Assembly (NCBI GenBank): GCA_964488535.1
Contig: CAZAUT010000002.1
Coordinates: 14,735 to 78,734 of the forward strand
Direction: 5' to 3'
Length of the DNA: 64,000 nucleotides
Source: GWB1-38-13 sp964488535
Lineage (GTDB): Bacteria; Patescibacteriota; Microgenomatia; UBA8517
Every line of letters begins with the position of its first letter. The stretch's first letter is position 1. Position numbers and translations under genes: made by a program. The notes under the pieces were generated by a model. It was not told where the DNA came from. It saw only the letters and a list, made by a program, of their open reading frames with translations, and ran no database searches. Shown piece by piece: positions 1-7,812 of the stretch.

Positions 1-1090
1 CTGCGACCATTTTATCAAAAGAGCGGGAAAGCGTTCCTATTTCACTTTTCGAGGCGGTTCCCACTTTGTAGTCCAGATCTCCTTTTTCGACTATCAGTAC
101 TCCTTCGTTCAATTTTTCAATCGGCTTACTGATATGATTAGAAACATGAACAAGTAATATCAAATAAAAGAAAGTCACGGCAACGGAAATGACAATGTAT
201 GAAAATAATAAGCTTAATGCCGGAGAAACGACTTCCGACTCATCCATCTTGACTATTAAACACCAATCGCCTTCGGGTATATAAGCCTCCGATCCCAAAA
301 CATTAGCTCCCCTGTAGTCTTCATATAGTAGTATTTTGTTTTTTCTATTTTCCTCACCCGAAGGTGTCTTTGTTATATCTGCCAGATACTCGTTTCTTTG
401 CTCAAGGCATGATTGAAATATATTAGTATTGATGTTTTTTCTTAGGACCGCGTCGTCCAGAAGAAATCTTGACGGAGTAAGAAAATAGCCATCCGAATTT
501 ATTAAAAAAACCTCTCCTGAATTTCCAAATGAACTCAAAATCGAATTTATTTGCGAAAGATCACCCTTGATGAAAAGCGTTCCCAGTGTTCTTCCTTCGG
601 ATTTAATGGGTCCTGTAAAATATAAAGATGGTTTTCCGAAATTGTCCTTTATGATAAATACCCCCTCGTTGTCTTCTTTTTGTTCCGCAAAACTCCACAG
701 TGGCGAGGTATTGCCCACTGACAACTTATTAGTGGAGACAAAAACTTTACCGGAATTGTCCAATATACTGACGGACTCAAAATTATCTACAGAATTTCGG
801 GCATCGTCGAGTATTACGGAAATTTTCTCTTTGTCTTCGTCTGTAATTTCTTCTTTTGAAAGAAGGGTCCTTAGCTGTGTTCTACTCGAAATCAGATTTA
901 ATTTATCCTTGTTAAGATTTATAAACGTTGTGATATGTTTTACTCTGTAGGTTACTCGGGTATCCAAAACGCCATAGTATTGATCTTCCAGTAATTTCTT
1001 ACTCATCCCATATTGGAAATGAGCACTGACGGCTAAAAACAAGAGAAATAATAAACCAAATGAAATCAACAACAGTTGTTTTATTTTCAT
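1..1090 (-). CDS. membrane sensor protein with HAMP domain (partial, 3' end off the window)
   Basis: Reading from the ATG at 1090 the frame stays open to the window edge, so the C-terminus is missing. The protein starts MKIKQLLLISFGLLFLLFL, a signal-anchor helix. An extracytoplasmic region of about 270 residues with PDC/Cache-like stretches follows (for example SVSILDNSGKVFVSTNK). A second membrane helix (SYIVISVAVTFFYLILLV) then leads into a HAMP-like segment, ISKPIEKLNEGVLIVEKGDL. The output domain, probably a histidine kinase or a cyclase, lies beyond the edge. Its ATG overlaps the TGA of the upstream sensor gene (ATGA, 1087-1090), so the two are probably translationally coupled and may form a two-protein receptor. 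What is seen is the topology and the HAMP; the ligand and output are unknown. Confidence 0.75.
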   Translation of the reverse strand, partial: MKIKQLLLISFGLLFLLFLAVSAHFQYGMSKKLLEDQYYGVLDTRVTYRVKHITTFINLNKDKLNLISSRTQLRTLLSKEEITDEDKEKISVILDDARNSVDNFESVSILDNSGKVFVSTNKLSVGNTSPLWSFAEQKEDNEGVFIIKDNFGKPSLYFTGPIKSEGRTLGTLFIKGDLSQINSILSSFGNSGEVFLINSDGYFLTPSRFLLDDAVLRKNINTNIFQSCLEQRNEYLADITKTPSGEENRKNKILLYEDYRGANVLGSEAYIPEGDWCLIVKMDESEVVSPALSLLFSYIVISVAVTFFYLILLVHVSNHISKPIEKLNEGVLIVEKGDLDYKVGTASKSEIGTLSRSFDKMVA

Positions 1091-2361
1091 ATTTTTTTGT
1101 GTTTCAGTTTTTTTATTTTCTCTTTTAAATCGATCATTTTCATTTCCCTTCCTGTCATATAACTGTTCAGCTTTTCCAGCTCGGCTGTTTTTTCCGAAAC
1201 TTTACTTTCCATATTCTCATAAAGAGCCTGAAGCTGGCCTGCCATTAAATTAAGAAGCTGTAAGATATCCGCAAATTCATCCTTCGAGGTAACATTTGCC
1301 CTATATGTAAAATTTCCTTTTGAATACTCTTTAATAGCTATTCTCAGGTCTTTGATCGGAGAGAGATAGGCGGAAACCATGAGGGAAATAATTATCAATG
1401 CAAAAAGTGCTGCTGCCACAACAAAAATTGCCACGATTGCCGAAATATCCCGTACCGAACCGAAAAAACTGTTCTTTTCGACTTCGGTCAGAAAAATATA
1501 TGGAAATTCTCCTATTACACTGTAAGATACGATTTCATCGCTTTTATCAATCTCGTCGTAAAAATCAATTGTACTAAATGAATTTCCCGATTTTATATCA
1601 CGCAAGACAATGCCGTAACCCAACGGATGGATCTCGATACTTGGAAATCTCTCACTAAGCCTGCATTCTTTTTTTGCAGTATTGTCGTAAGCTCCCAAAC
1701 TGTTAAATATAAAGCTTTCGTTATTCGAAAATAGTGTGACTCCGCATTCATCCGTCAGCAGATAGTCAACCTCAAGATTTTCCTCTATGTGAATCAGACT
1801 CTCGATCGTTTTTGGATTCATTTTTACTACAGCTACACCGATTGGGCGGGAACTGTCATCACTGACAACCCTTGACAGATATATTCCCAGTTCATTGCTG
1901 GTAACGCCGACAGCACTGTCCCAACCCCATCCTTCGGACAACGCCTGAGTAAAATAGTTTCTGAATGAATAATCGTTACCGATAAACCTTTTATCGGTTG
2001 AGACAATCGCTTTTCCCGACGAGTCGAGAATGTACACAGCCAAAAATCTATCATCGATTTCCTGCGAAGCTAATAATTTATCAACTGCATAATAACTATT
2101 ATCACCCGGAGTCGAAAGATGACTTTTTACTTCGGGGTTGTCGGCTATTGTCTTTAACACACTTTTGGTAGTATTCAATCGCTGAAGGATTTTTTCTGTT
2201 TGGCTTAAGGTCAAAGTTGAAAGCTGGCTGCTTTTAAATTCATTTATTGTTTTTAATGTCCTGAAGTAGACAAACGCCGTAGCAAGGGTTCCGAAGAAAA
2301 GAATTAAACAAACTATTGAAATAATAATTTTAAATTTAAGCGAAAATATAACTTTTTTCAT
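1087..2361 (-). CDS. membrane sensor with Cache-like and HAMP domains, no output domain
   Basis: This 424-aa protein has an N-terminal membrane helix (about residues 9-30), a large extracytoplasmic domain of PDC/dCache type (FLAVYILDSSGKAIVSTDKR, then FRNYF), a second helix near residues 305-333, and a HAMP segment (LSPIKDLRIAIKEYSKGNF). It ends in a short coiled coil rich in K and E (VSEKTAELEKLNSYM). No kinase, GGDEF or methyl-accepting domain follows, so it is a sensor without an output. It overlaps the next sensor gene by ATGA, which suggests the two act together. The longer reading from a TTG at 2385 is less likely: AAGG lies only a base or two before that TTG, and the ATG at 2361 begins a normal MKK signal anchor. 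Confidence 0.75.
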   Translation of the reverse strand: MKKVIFSLKFKIIISIVCLILFFGTLATAFVYFRTLKTINEFKSSQLSTLTLSQTEKILQRLNTTKSVLKTIADNPEVKSHLSTPGDNSYYAVDKLLASQEIDDRFLAVYILDSSGKAIVSTDKRFIGNDYSFRNYFTQALSEGWGWDSAVGVTSNELGIYLSRVVSDDSSRPIGVAVVKMNPKTIESLIHIEENLEVDYLLTDECGVTLFSNNESFIFNSLGAYDNTAKKECRLSERFPSIEIHPLGYGIVLRDIKSGNSFSTIDFYDEIDKSDEIVSYSVIGEFPYIFLTEVEKNSFFGSVRDISAIVAIFVVAAALFALIIISLMVSAYLSPIKDLRIAIKEYSKGNFTYRANVTSKDEFADILQLLNLMAGQLQALYENMESKVSEKTAELEKLNSYMTGREMKMIDLKEKIKKLKHKKI

Positions 2362-2397
2362 TGGACAGATACTAAAGTGTAACAAACCTTTTTTTCT

Positions 2398-3999
2398 TCA
2401 ACCAGAGGCGGTTGACGCTACACATTTTTTTAGAGGGTTGGTCTTAAATCCAATCATTATTTTGTTACCGAAATGATCTTTTATGAAAAATACCTGCTCC
2501 AACCTGTGCTCGAATGACTGTGTTTCGGAAACGGTAAGAGAATCTCCGATAATTATTTGCTCAACACAAGGATCCGTTTTCCAATCGATTGGACGTACTT
2601 CGATATTGGAAAACAGATACTCGTTTTCGGGCGGGAGAGACCGGTAATAGTCGGTTTTGTATTTTATGTCCACTTCTTCCTGGTATTTTCCAGCAGGGTA
2701 ATTCAGATAATACAAAAGCAAAATATAATTTCTGGGATTTCTGCTGTTATCAATTAAATATTTTTTGTCAGAATTCTGTTCAATAAAATTTGCGACCCGG
2801 GCATATCCGTTGTTCCACGCTTCCGCACGCTCTATGGGAAATAACACAAAGTAGGAACGATAAAGCAGGGTGAAAGAGTAGAAGAGTAGAAGAGCGGAAG
2901 AAACCGCAAAAAGCAGGGGTGGAATTTTCCCAGCAATTTTATCTATCCCCAATCCAATTACTATCATTAATGGCAGTAGGAAGGGCAGGGCGCGCTGAAT
3001 CGATATAAATTCCCCCGACATGACGGCAGGTATTAGAGTTGTAGTAAAAAGGAGGATCAATAATTTCATATTTCTTTCTTTCCTTCGTTTAATCATCCAA
3101 AATACCCCAACCAGAAAAGGCACAACCATCCAGTTGTACATAACAGATAATTCCGGAACGGTGTGCTGAAGATCGATATCGGACAGTTTATAAAAAAGAT
3201 TTTTTATTGAAAGATAGGAAAATGTTTGATTTGCAATATTTTTTACCATCCTCCCTGAACCTTCCAACATTCTTTCGTTTTTTACCCAAAAAGCGGGCGT
3301 CGTAATTACGGTAAAATGAGGAATATGAATAACAAATAACAAAACTATTGAAACTATTAAACTATTAATATTTCGTTTGCAAAATATCGTATTTTTAAAA
3401 ATTATCAAATAGAAAATAACAAATATCGGCGCCAAAAATCTCTGTGTATGGGCGGTATAGGTTGAAAGAGATAGAAATATTACGGCGGGAATATAATCTT
3501 GAGGTTTGTCTAAGGCAATTGCCAAAAAGTAAACCCCAATATTAAAAAACGTATAGGCAAGAGTCACTTCATAACCAAGCCGTGCATTAAAGATAAACCA
3601 AGGAGATATTGCGTAAAATAAAGTTATTAAAACGTACGACGCACGTTTTTTGTATATCCCAAGTTTTTTTGTAAACAGGTAGAAAAATACTATACTGACG
3701 ATCGCCGATATTACGGATATTGATCTGAAAACCGCGACTCCGTTTCCGAAAAATTTAATGAACATGGCCGATACATAAATAAACAAGGGTGGAGTGTATG
3801 ACCCCAAAAGACGGAATAACACGGGGTGTGGCTGCCCGAATGCATCTCTTCCTGTTTCCAATATTGACATTGCGTTATATGCAACCACCGCCTCATCGAC
3901 ATAAAAACCGTTGGGAATGGAGGATAATTTGAAGGTGTAGATAACACCTGCAAATATTAAAATTAATCCTAAAGAAAATGCTTCTTTAATATGTTTCAT
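2398..3999 (-). CDS. GT39/ArnT-like membrane glycosyltransferase
   Basis: This 533-aa polytopic protein has about ten hydrophobic segments. The first periplasmic loop after TM1 reads NGFYVDEAVVAYNAMSIL, the acidic DE motif typical of GT-C fold enzymes of the PMT/ArnT/GT39 group. A GSYTPPLFIYV segment follows, as in many bacterial family members. Such enzymes move a sugar from a polyprenyl-phosphate donor to a lipid or protein on the outer face of the membrane. The C-terminal 130 residues are a soluble, less conserved domain. It lies just downstream of a smaller polytopic protein on the same strand (16 nt apart), which may be co-transcribed. Acceptor and sugar cannot be told from sequence. Confidence 0.7.
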   Translation of the reverse strand: MKHIKEAFSLGLILIFAGVIYTFKLSSIPNGFYVDEAVVAYNAMSILETGRDAFGQPHPVLFRLLGSYTPPLFIYVSAMFIKFFGNGVAVFRSISVISAIVSIVFFYLFTKKLGIYKKRASYVLITLFYAISPWFIFNARLGYEVTLAYTFFNIGVYFLAIALDKPQDYIPAVIFLSLSTYTAHTQRFLAPIFVIFYLIIFKNTIFCKRNINSLIVSIVLLFVIHIPHFTVITTPAFWVKNERMLEGSGRMVKNIANQTFSYLSIKNLFYKLSDIDLQHTVPELSVMYNWMVVPFLVGVFWMIKRRKERNMKLLILLFTTTLIPAVMSGEFISIQRALPFLLPLMIVIGLGIDKIAGKIPPLLFAVSSALLLFYSFTLLYRSYFVLFPIERAEAWNNGYARVANFIEQNSDKKYLIDNSRNPRNYILLLYYLNYPAGKYQEEVDIKYKTDYYRSLPPENEYLFSNIEVRPIDWKTDPCVEQIIIGDSLTVSETQSFEHRLEQVFFIKDHFGNKIMIGFKTNPLKKCVASTASG

Positions 4000-4015
4000 G
4001 TTTAATTTCTAATTT

Positions 4016-4705
4016 CTAAATCCTAAACAAATCCCAATTTTTAAATAACAAAAAGCACACCCTTTGTATCCCGATATAAATAAACAGAACAATAAACGGA
4101 AAGATCAAAAACGGGCCGTATTTTCCGTGAACACCCATAAGTGAAAGAAAAACAACAGTAAACATTAAACAATAATCAGTAAGTAGCATTTTTACTCTTC
4201 TTTCTTTTTCAAGATTTTCGTTAACGAAAAGGTATAGTCCCACAAAGAAAAACGGTAAAGCAGCAAAGGAGAAATAGTCTGGAAAGTAGGTATTAAAGTC
4301 AATCGTGTCTGTGAAATTACCGATAAATATATTCGCGTATTGAATCTCTTTTTTATGTTCCATGATGTAACCCAACCTTGCCTGGTTCGGCGGATAGTAA
4401 TTCATTCTTTGTATTTGTTGGTCAATTTGTGACGGAGTGAAAGTATATGTATTTTTTATATTAGTGGTTGTGGTTTGAAATATAACCAGTAATAAAAAGG
4501 TGAACAAATAATATTTAATCGATCGTTCTTTTTTATTATAAAAAAACGATAATAATATCGCCGTGTTGATAGTAAACAATAGGGGTATAAAAATCGCATG
4601 TACGGATGTTTTAGAAAACCATCCGATGGTAAAACAAAAAACAAGTGATATTGCCAATATCTTTACTGAATACCGCGTAAACAATCTTCCCCCAACTTTT
4701 TTCAT
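4016..4705 (-). CDS. polytopic membrane protein of unknown function
   Basis: This 229-aa protein has roughly six predicted membrane helices and ends in a basic, aromatic tail. I do not recognise the family. It looks like part of a membrane glycosyltransferase or polymerase: a loop holds FTPSQIDQQIQRMNYYP. The start is taken at ATG 4705 rather than the TTG three bases upstream. It precedes the GT39-like gene by 16 nt on the same strand, so it may be a partner of that enzyme or the remains of a larger one. Confidence 0.55.
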   Translation of the reverse strand: MKKVGGRLFTRYSVKILAISLVFCFTIGWFSKTSVHAIFIPLLFTINTAILLSFFYNKKERSIKYYLFTFLLLVIFQTTTTNIKNTYTFTPSQIDQQIQRMNYYPPNQARLGYIMEHKKEIQYANIFIGNFTDTIDFNTYFPDYFSFAALPFFFVGLYLFVNENLEKERRVKMLLTDYCLMFTVVFLSLMGVHGKYGPFLIFPFIVLFIYIGIQRVCFLLFKNWDLFRI

Positions 4706-4708
4706 CAA

Positions 4709-4839
4709 TTACAATTGTAAGATATCCGTAGTATTATCTCCAAACATTTTTACTTCACCGGTTGCCGGACCATATAAATGAACACCTCAATCCCCAAAAT
4801 CTCTTTTACGGCATCCTGACTTTGCAGTAAATACTCTAT
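4709..4839 (-). pseudogene. possible relic of a C-terminal coding segment
   Basis: The 434-nt gap between the kinase gene and the membrane protein holds no intact gene. On the minus strand two short frames join with a shift into a protein-like string. The first part ends AVKEILGIEVFIY and the second continues GPATGEVKMFGDNTTDILQL before a TAA at 4709. This may be the decayed end of an old gene. The rest of the gap (4840-5142) shows nothing I can name. Confidence 0.25.
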
Positions 4840-5142
4840 CTATATTTTATGAGAGAATTATTATTCATAGCCTAATATCCTTCCCTGCATGGCGTCGTTG
4901 GAGATTGTCTTGAGATTAATATAGTGATGTTTTTATAAACTTGTCACGATCTTAAAGGTTATTCGTTTTCCCGAAATAGTAACATGCATAGTGTCTTATC
5001 ATGCAGTTCAGAATATTCGAAGTTCTGTCGCGGGGAACAGATTATCTGTCCGATGTAAACTTCAACCGCAGATGGGTCCGGCGAATACCCGATACGCTTC
5101 ACCTGAACCCGAGACGACAAAACCTGCGCGCACGAAGATCGG

Positions 5143-7662
5143 TCATGAAGGAAGTGCAAAGTAGAAAGTAGAACCTTTTCCGTAAACACTTTTAAACCAC
5201 ATTCTTCCTCTATGTTGATTAACGATATTGTATGAAATATACAGTCCCAAACCCAGGGAGGTAAATTTATTTTGAAGATAATTATTCCTCCCAACTTGGT
5301 AAAACCTTTCAAAAAGGTGATTCTGTTGCTTTTTCGGAATTCCTATTCCAAAATCTTTTATGCTTACCAGCAATTCATTATTAATTTTTTTTGTTTCAAT
5401 AACTATTTTTAGCGAATTTTTGCTGTACTTAACCGCGTTTGTTAAAAGATTGACTACCACCTGCGATAACCTGAAATAATCTCCCGTTATATTCATATTT
5501 GCCCTCTTCTCAAAAATAAATTTGAAATTCTTTTGTTTTTTACCTGCATCGTTATTTACAACAATTTTTAAATCTTTAATGACTTCATCAATTAATGCGT
5601 CGAGATTAAAATTCTCCCTATTAAGCAACAATTTTCCCGATTGTATTTTGGTAACGTCCAGCATTTGATTCACAAGATGGACCAATTTGTCTATCTGGCT
5701 CTGCATCCGTGTAAGGACGTATTTCCTGTTTATATTTTTGCTGTTATTATACTTTCCGGATATTATTTGGGCGTAAGCTTTGAGGCTTGTCAACGGGGTT
5801 TTTAACTCGTGTGATGCAATATCGATAAAGTCATCCTTTCTGTCTTCCAGTTGTTTTCGATAGGTAATATCCACAAAAGCTGCGACCGCACCGGCAGGTT
5901 TATTTTTTATTCCCAATATTGGAACCACATTTCCCATCAAAGTCCTTCTGCCTCCATTTTCAAAAACAAATTCCAATTCGTAATCCCAAAGAGGTTTTCC
6001 GCTGGCAGCCACTCTCTGAAGAGGCATTTCGGAAGGTTTTAGCTTTATTCCCTTTTCATAAATATCATAATGTTTTAGCTTATTAACAATTTGTCCTGTC
6101 TTCGACAAATTTTCACCGATTTTTACCTTACTGAATTTGTAAGCTGCCCTGTTTCCGGATATAGTTTTGCATTTGGCATCGTGGGCAATCCAAATAATCG
6201 CAGGAGTGCTGTCTAAAATTGCCTTTAATCTTATAAGCTGAATTTTATAGTCCTCCCTGCTTGCTTTTAATGCGACTTCCGAATTTTTCAGTTCCGTTAT
6301 ATCTTGTACCATGACTAAAACCGATCCTTCTTTGCCGTTGTTGTCTTTCAAAACCACTCCTGAAACCAGTGCCGTAATTTTTCCGCCGTCTTTTTTTAAC
6401 CATACCGTCTCAAGATTGCTTAAAGATCCTTTTTTTAAAATCTTTTTCCAACCTTCGCTGATTTTTTCATGGTATTTGGGATCAATAAATTCTATTAAAT
6501 TTTTACCCATAAATTCTTTCTTTTTTTTGAAGCCTAACATCTTGACAGCTTTTTTGTTTGCCATTAACAACCTACCATCTATACTTGCCAAAACCGAGTT
6601 TGTCGGTGAATTTTCGAAAATAGTTTTAAATTTCATTTCAGAAGTTCTTATTTTTTCTTCCGCCTTTTTACTCTCTGTAAGATCTATTCCGTATGAAATA
6701 TTCGTATCCTTAATATTCACATAACTCCATAGGATATGTTTTTTTGAACCGTCTTTACAGACGGCCGTTGCCTCCATGGGCTTAATTGATTTTCCCGATT
6801 TGTATACTTTTTTTATCCTTCTCTCCCATTCTTCAACTAAACCTCTTCGGTATTCCGGATCGGGATAAGCCAAAGGGTACCAGTGGGCTACGGTTGGGAC
6901 GTCTTTTAATGTGTAGCCGAACAATTTAACAAATCTGGGATTGACATATTCCGCTTTTTGATCCAAACCTTTTGCAAGATAAATCGCGTAAGGTGACGCA
7001 TCAACTACCTTTTTAAACATTGCTTCTTTTTTGTGCAACTCCTGTTCAATTTTTTTATTCTTCACATTTTCAATACGTTTCCATTTTCCCTGCCTTTTTA
7101 TAAGTGCAAATTCATGATTGGTCACCACATCGATGACATCTCTTGAGGAACATTTATTCAGAGAATAAGTACATAAAACTATAAGTTTATATTTGTCTAT
7201 AACTTTGTTTATTTCCGATTCATATGCAATAAAGTCATCCCATTCTTTTTTACTCTCCAGCCAAAAAGGATTACCGCTGACACGAAGTCCGCTGTAGCCC
7301 GCGGATAACGCTTTATTATGTTCGCCTACCCAATCCACCAAAACCCGTTTCATCTCAAAGATACCCTTTCTTAAATACCAACGATTGTGGGGTAAAATTT
7401 CTATTTGTCTCTTGTCGATAAATTTACTAAATCCCGGAATGTATTTTTTTAAAGAGTGTAATGCCATATCGGTGTCCAAAAATTCGGAGGTGATCCAGAT
7501 ACACTTTTCATTGTTTTCAAGACCGGCCTTGAAATACGGCAGGAGAACCTGAAGCATGTCACCGGTAGTTTCGTAAAATTGGCAAAAGTGTGTACCCCAC
7601 GGAATCCGTTTGGTTGCCTGAAAGCCGGTATGCCTTAACTCATCGTCGTTTTTTTTAGTCAT
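5143..7662 (-). CDS. MEDS-PAS-PAS-PAS sensor histidine kinase
   Basis: This 839-aa protein has no membrane helix and should be cytoplasmic. Residues about 12-180 match the MEDS (DcmR-type sensory) domain: GTHFCQFYETTGDMLQVLLP, then EKCIWITSE. Three PAS domains follow at about 215-330, 340-465 and 475-595. The HisKA dimerisation helix carries the phospho-accepting His in DFIDIASHELKTPLTSL. The HATPase domain shows the N box (VVNLLTNAVKYSK), G1 (DFGIGIP) and G2 (GLGLGLYI) motifs. The start is taken at ATG 7662; the longer frame from 7731 adds 23 residues without a domain match. No response regulator is adjacent, so this is an orphan kinase. MEDS domains are thought to sense small organic ligands, but the signal here is unknown. 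Confidence 0.85.
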   Translation of the reverse strand: MTKKNDDELRHTGFQATKRIPWGTHFCQFYETTGDMLQVLLPYFKAGLENNEKCIWITSEFLDTDMALHSLKKYIPGFSKFIDKRQIEILPHNRWYLRKGIFEMKRVLVDWVGEHNKALSAGYSGLRVSGNPFWLESKKEWDDFIAYESEINKVIDKYKLIVLCTYSLNKCSSRDVIDVVTNHEFALIKRQGKWKRIENVKNKKIEQELHKKEAMFKKVVDASPYAIYLAKGLDQKAEYVNPRFVKLFGYTLKDVPTVAHWYPLAYPDPEYRRGLVEEWERRIKKVYKSGKSIKPMEATAVCKDGSKKHILWSYVNIKDTNISYGIDLTESKKAEEKIRTSEMKFKTIFENSPTNSVLASIDGRLLMANKKAVKMLGFKKKKEFMGKNLIEFIDPKYHEKISEGWKKILKKGSLSNLETVWLKKDGGKITALVSGVVLKDNNGKEGSVLVMVQDITELKNSEVALKASREDYKIQLIRLKAILDSTPAIIWIAHDAKCKTISGNRAAYKFSKVKIGENLSKTGQIVNKLKHYDIYEKGIKLKPSEMPLQRVAASGKPLWDYELEFVFENGGRRTLMGNVVPILGIKNKPAGAVAAFVDITYRKQLEDRKDDFIDIASHELKTPLTSLKAYAQIISGKYNNSKNINRKYVLTRMQSQIDKLVHLVNQMLDVTKIQSGKLLLNRENFNLDALIDEVIKDLKIVVNNDAGKKQKNFKFIFEKRANMNITGDYFRLSQVVVNLLTNAVKYSKNSLKIVIETKKINNELLVSIKDFGIGIPKKQQNHLFERFYQVGRNNYLQNKFTSLGLGLYISYNIVNQHRGRMWFKSVYGKGSTFYFALPS

Positions 7663-7812
7663 AATGAATATATAGTACTTTAAAACTCTGTCTGTTATTA
7701 TAAGCCAACACTGGTGCGTAACACAAAGCAAAGTCTCTTTGTCCTACAAAATATGGCTCATGTTGCCGAGAAAGGAGAGGTTAATCAAATCCGGTCTCGT
7801 AGTAGTTTATCC

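Noticed and set aside
567..950. 127-aa plus-strand ORF
   Set aside because: It is the antisense shadow of the partial HAMP sensor gene, which shows real domain structure on the minus strand.
4959..5312. 117-aa minus-strand ORF at the end of the histidine kinase gene
   Set aside because: Half of it is the kinase gene in another frame and the remainder has no start signal or recognisable motif.
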